Assembly: GCF_019649055.1 (NCBI RefSeq)
Contig: NW_026570228.1
Location: forward strand, 496,001 to 560,000
DNA length: 64,000 nucleotides
DNA from: Paramacrobiotus metropolitanus
Taxonomy: Eukaryota > Tardigrada > Eutardigrada > Parachela > Macrobiotidae
Reading direction: 5' to 3'
Part shown: positions 62,001 through 64,000 of the stretch, piece by piece
Layout: each line of letters begins with the position of its first letter
How positions within the stretch are numbered: the first letter of the stretch is position 1
Position numbers and translations under genes: made by a program
The notes under the pieces: model-generated
What the model was told of the DNA's origin: nothing
Database searches by the model: none
What the model saw: the letters and a program-made list of their open reading frames with translations, nothing else

Positions 62001-63088
62001 AAATCGGCTTTTATAATTTAATGCATGAGCTTTTGGCACAGTAATGTTATGACAGTGCACCGAAATTATTCAGTAGTGAAACTCGTGCACTACAGACAAA
62101 CGGCATAAATATAGTTGTGGACTTGTGGTTTGCGATTATTCTCGCATGATGTTTTGCCCATTATTCTCAGAAAAGCACATAAATATGCATACGACAAGCA
62201 AATAAACGCGCGCGGTTGTTTTAGCGTGCAAGAAAAGTGACCAAACCTTTAACCTTTGGTTTTTTAGTTAACATGCGTCTGGACAATGCAATCCGGAGTG
62301 CAAAAAACGGTATCATTCAGTTAAAAGAGTCTTCAATCAACGAACCAGTGGAGACAAGGCCAGAGGATAGCATCATCAGGTCACCAGAGGAAGAACAGCA
62401 AGACTACACTGCAAAGGCGGAGTGCCTGTGCCGGTGGGCCAAGAGGAGAAAGCCACAACTCTGGTTGAACGGAAGGCGAATGTTCACCGTGAAATCCGAA
62501 ACACTTCCGTCTGTGATACAGCGATGCAGTTGTCTCGTTGATTCAGCTGCTGCGCCTTTTTCTAGCAGGTATACCCTCGTCGAAAGCAATCCTGCTACGG
62601 GTGAAATGATTGTTGATTTTCTGGCGTTTTCTCATTTTCATGCCGGGAAATACGAGTGTCTACGATATAACGGCAGCTCACTTCTCACCACCCAGACTTT
62701 TTTTGTCAGTCCGACTGTCACGCCGTCCCAAGTCTTTCGGCCACCGATGCCTAACGTAACGGTCAGGGTGGGTGGCACCGCCCGCTTTCCTTGTTACGTA
62801 AAATTCCTAGCCATGCCGGGCGATTTTGGAAAACGTTTTCTTTGGAGGGACGAAGATCATGTGATTTATTCTCCTGGGAATAGGGAAATCCAGACCGGCC
62901 ACTCCACAATGAAAAACTTTGAGGCAAATGTTCATATCCAGACTGATGGAATGTGCCAGTGTCACTCTACCCTGGAAATTTTGCACGTGCAGTCCAACCA
63001 CGCCGGGCGCTACCAATGCTTGTTTAAGGTTGATGACGTCTTCCATGAATGGATTACCCAAGAAGCTTACTTAACTGTTATTGCCTAA
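59059..63088 (+). CDS. Secreted two-Ig-domain protein, Ig-4, with a compensated double frameshift
   Basis: Leader exon 59059-59161 (MTALEMLELVLSMVLVLQST) and Ig exon 62268-63088 (TAA) join in phase 1 to 307 residues, the same length as Ig-2. Between 62388 and 62452 one G is missing and one base is gained, so about 21 codons are read in a shifted frame. The family text SPEGG..RLHCKGG...PVG becomes SPEEEQQDYTAKAECLCRWA. This removes the B-strand cysteine position of domain 1 but introduces two new cysteines nearby. The rest is normal: LWLNGRRMF, HAGKYECLRYNG, VGGTARFPCYVKF, RFLWRDEDHVIY, HAGRYQCLFKVDD. The gene is open throughout and may be functional with an altered first domain. Confidence 0.8.
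59704..59846. mobile_element. Short insertion carrying a tRNA-like sequence
   Basis: TAGGATCGT (59704-59712) and ACGATCCTA (59838-59846) are inverted ends. Between them, 59747-59816 resembles a tRNA: GCCGAT pairs with ATCGGC, an A-box-like TAGCCTAGTGG and a B box GGTTCGATTCC are present. The anticodon arm does not fold properly (no T before the anticodon), so it is a tRNA-derived element or tRNA pseudogene, not a working tRNA. Unit 1 lacks it at the matching position near 47375. Confidence 0.55.
60103..60143. repeat. Short hairpin in the Ig-4 intron
   Basis: TTGGAAGTT and AACTTCCAA close a 41-base hairpin whose centre ATGAAGCATTCAT is itself nearly symmetric. Not present in unit 1. Confidence 0.55.
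60342..60722 (-). other. Uncharacterised 126-codon open frame
   Basis: Longest frame in the Ig-4 intron, antisense, beginning METFPINHALFLVLPISDK. It begins roughly where unit 3 stops matching unit 1. No motif, signal peptide or splice partner recognised; could be a transposon remnant or chance. Confidence 0.2.
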
Positions 63089-63554
63089 AGAATGTGACAC
63101 GCACCAGAAAGCTGAAGGAAGCCTATGACATTATACTGGTTTGGCCACTGTATATAAGCTTGCGTTTTCGATTGTCAGATAGAAAGTGTACGACGGTTTT
63201 TGAGGTTTCGCGTTGTATTTTGTATGCGTATGTTCCAAACCTTTTAATTATATATGGAAAGTTTCGTATCAAATAAAAAAAAAACTGGAACGTATTTTCT
63301 TTTCTTGTAGTCACTGTGGTCATCTGTGTAGACCTGTACACCCTGTAGACAGCCTGTAGATACCCTGTATACTCTACACCCAAAACAGGCTAAGAAGCCA
63401 GATGACTGCCGGTAGGACTACAGGTTGTCTACAGCGTGTGCACAGACTACAGATGTCTACTGTGGCTACAAGAAGGCAAAAAAACGATCCACGTTTTGCC
63501 TTTGTTACGAAACGTGCCACAGGTGCGGTACGTGGTATCAAATTCGCGAATTCC
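63089..63554. other. Spacer after Ig-4
   Basis: 3' flank with AATAAA near 63271 and a short CCCTGTAGA-type repeat (about 63330-63370). No gene. Confidence 0.5.
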
Positions 63555-64000
63555 TAAGTCATACTTCACGGATCCCAACGGTCGCATCATGCCCCTTCCC
63601 GGGAGATTGCGTAGTCGGTTTGGTTCCCGGCAACAACGTGGAACCTAAATGCCGGCAAGGAATCAAGATGTCATTCGGATGCGCTCGCGGCTCGTTTGTG
63701 CGTTTTCAGCCGACGACGGCTGAGCCGCTGACAGCAGCGCACAATGTCCAAAAACGGTTCAAGAAATCAACCTAACAGCAATTAAGAACGCATATACCAC
63801 GAATTAATCAATGTATACAAGCGTTGACATTTTTAGTGGGATCCGTCTGCCACGAACACTGGAAGGAGAACGAAATCTCGTTTTTTATTGCCGTTGATGA
63901 AAAATTACTCAGCACGATACTGCTTCGTACGTATCGACGTATTTCAGTTTATACGACAATATGTGAAAATTACTGTAGAAAGTGAACTGTTTCGCAGATG
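63555..64000 (+). pseudogene. Ectoprotein pseudogene fragment 3 (exons i, j and start of k), runs off the window
   Basis: 63555-63775 aligns to exon i (CPFPGDCVVGLVPGNN, then SFGCARGSFVRFQPT). It has a deletion after TCATACTTCACG, a frameshift near the end and a lost splice donor (CCTAACAGC instead of CCTAAGTAAG). About 63838-63930 aligns to exon j (VCHEHWKENEISFF), with two bases missing at GATGAAAAATTA. The acceptor and ATG of exon k are the last bases of the window. These are exactly the exons missing from fragments 1 and 2. Confidence 0.8.

Larger units (their letters stand above)
59162..62267. other. Intron of Ig-4
   Basis: The first 1.2 kb is shared with unit 1; the rest is unit-specific AT-rich DNA. 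Contains a tRNA-like insertion, a hairpin and one open minus frame, listed separately. Confidence 0.5.
58808..63088 (+). repeat. Segmental duplication unit 3 (truncated)
   Basis: Begins just after the position of the exon-like segment in units 1 and 2, so it lacks the ectoprotein exons and fold-back element. It carries the Ig-4 leader and shares intron text with unit 1 to about 60360 before diverging. It has its own insertions at 59704-59846 and 60103-60143. Confidence 0.75.

Noticed and set aside
1-64000. CRISPR arrays, operons, phage or virus-like genes, rRNA
   Set aside because: No regular spacer repeats, no polycistronic layout, no capsid, polymerase or integrase motifs and no rRNA text seen; the repeats present are irregular satellites or inverted repeats.

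Overview
This is eukaryotic nuclear DNA with no prokaryotic, organellar or viral signature. Genes are split by GT-AG introns, often 60-170 bp but up to about 9 kb. The gene content is animal: insect-type gustatory-receptor-like seven-helix proteins, a BTB-BACK-Kelch protein, an MFSD1-like transporter, a TMEM26-like membrane protein, and a cysteine-rich ectoprotein whose layout I know from arthropods. I read it as an ecdysozoan/panarthropod genome (arthropod or tardigrade); the species cannot be told from the window.

Layout, 0-26 kb (mostly single-copy genes): a small secreted propeptide-like gene (2732-3575, +); two gustatory-receptor-like genes tail to tail (4588-6269, +; 6441-7813, -); an MFSD1-like transporter (8905-11065, +); a BTB-BACK-Kelch gene (12713-16000, +) with two perfect-arm hairpins just upstream; a secreted two-Ig-domain gene (16496-17610, -); a TATA-promoter gene for a 190-residue protein with two small-residue hydrophobic segments (19718-20795, +); and a TMEM26-like gene (21618-24438, -).

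Layout, 26-42 kb: one long gene, with a signal-peptide exon at 26235 and eleven further exons between 35306 and 42434, reconstructs in frame to about 564 residues. It is a cysteine-rich ectoprotein of the arthropod DUF7042-7045 type with a hydrophobic C-terminus. A frame-broken fragment of an unrelated gene lies antisense in its first intron.

Layout, 43-64 kb: a segmental tandem array. Units start near 43081 and 51495, with a shorter one near 58808. They carry broken pieces of the ectoprotein gene (exons d-h) followed by a secreted two-Ig gene built from one leader exon and one Ig exon. The array ends with the missing 3' exons (i-j-k) of the ectoprotein pseudogene. The Ig cassette therefore appears to have expanded inside a disrupted ectoprotein paralogue. 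Leader exons and their upstream DNA are nearly identical between units, while the Ig exons diverge and carry frameshifts (one uncompensated, one compensated pair). The array also holds several inverted-repeat elements, one with a clean TA target duplication and a matching empty site in the next unit.

All gene models were read by eye from frame, splice sites and family motifs. Exon borders are given to the base where the phase works out. Several frame breaks fall in A/T homopolymers and could be assembly errors rather than mutations.
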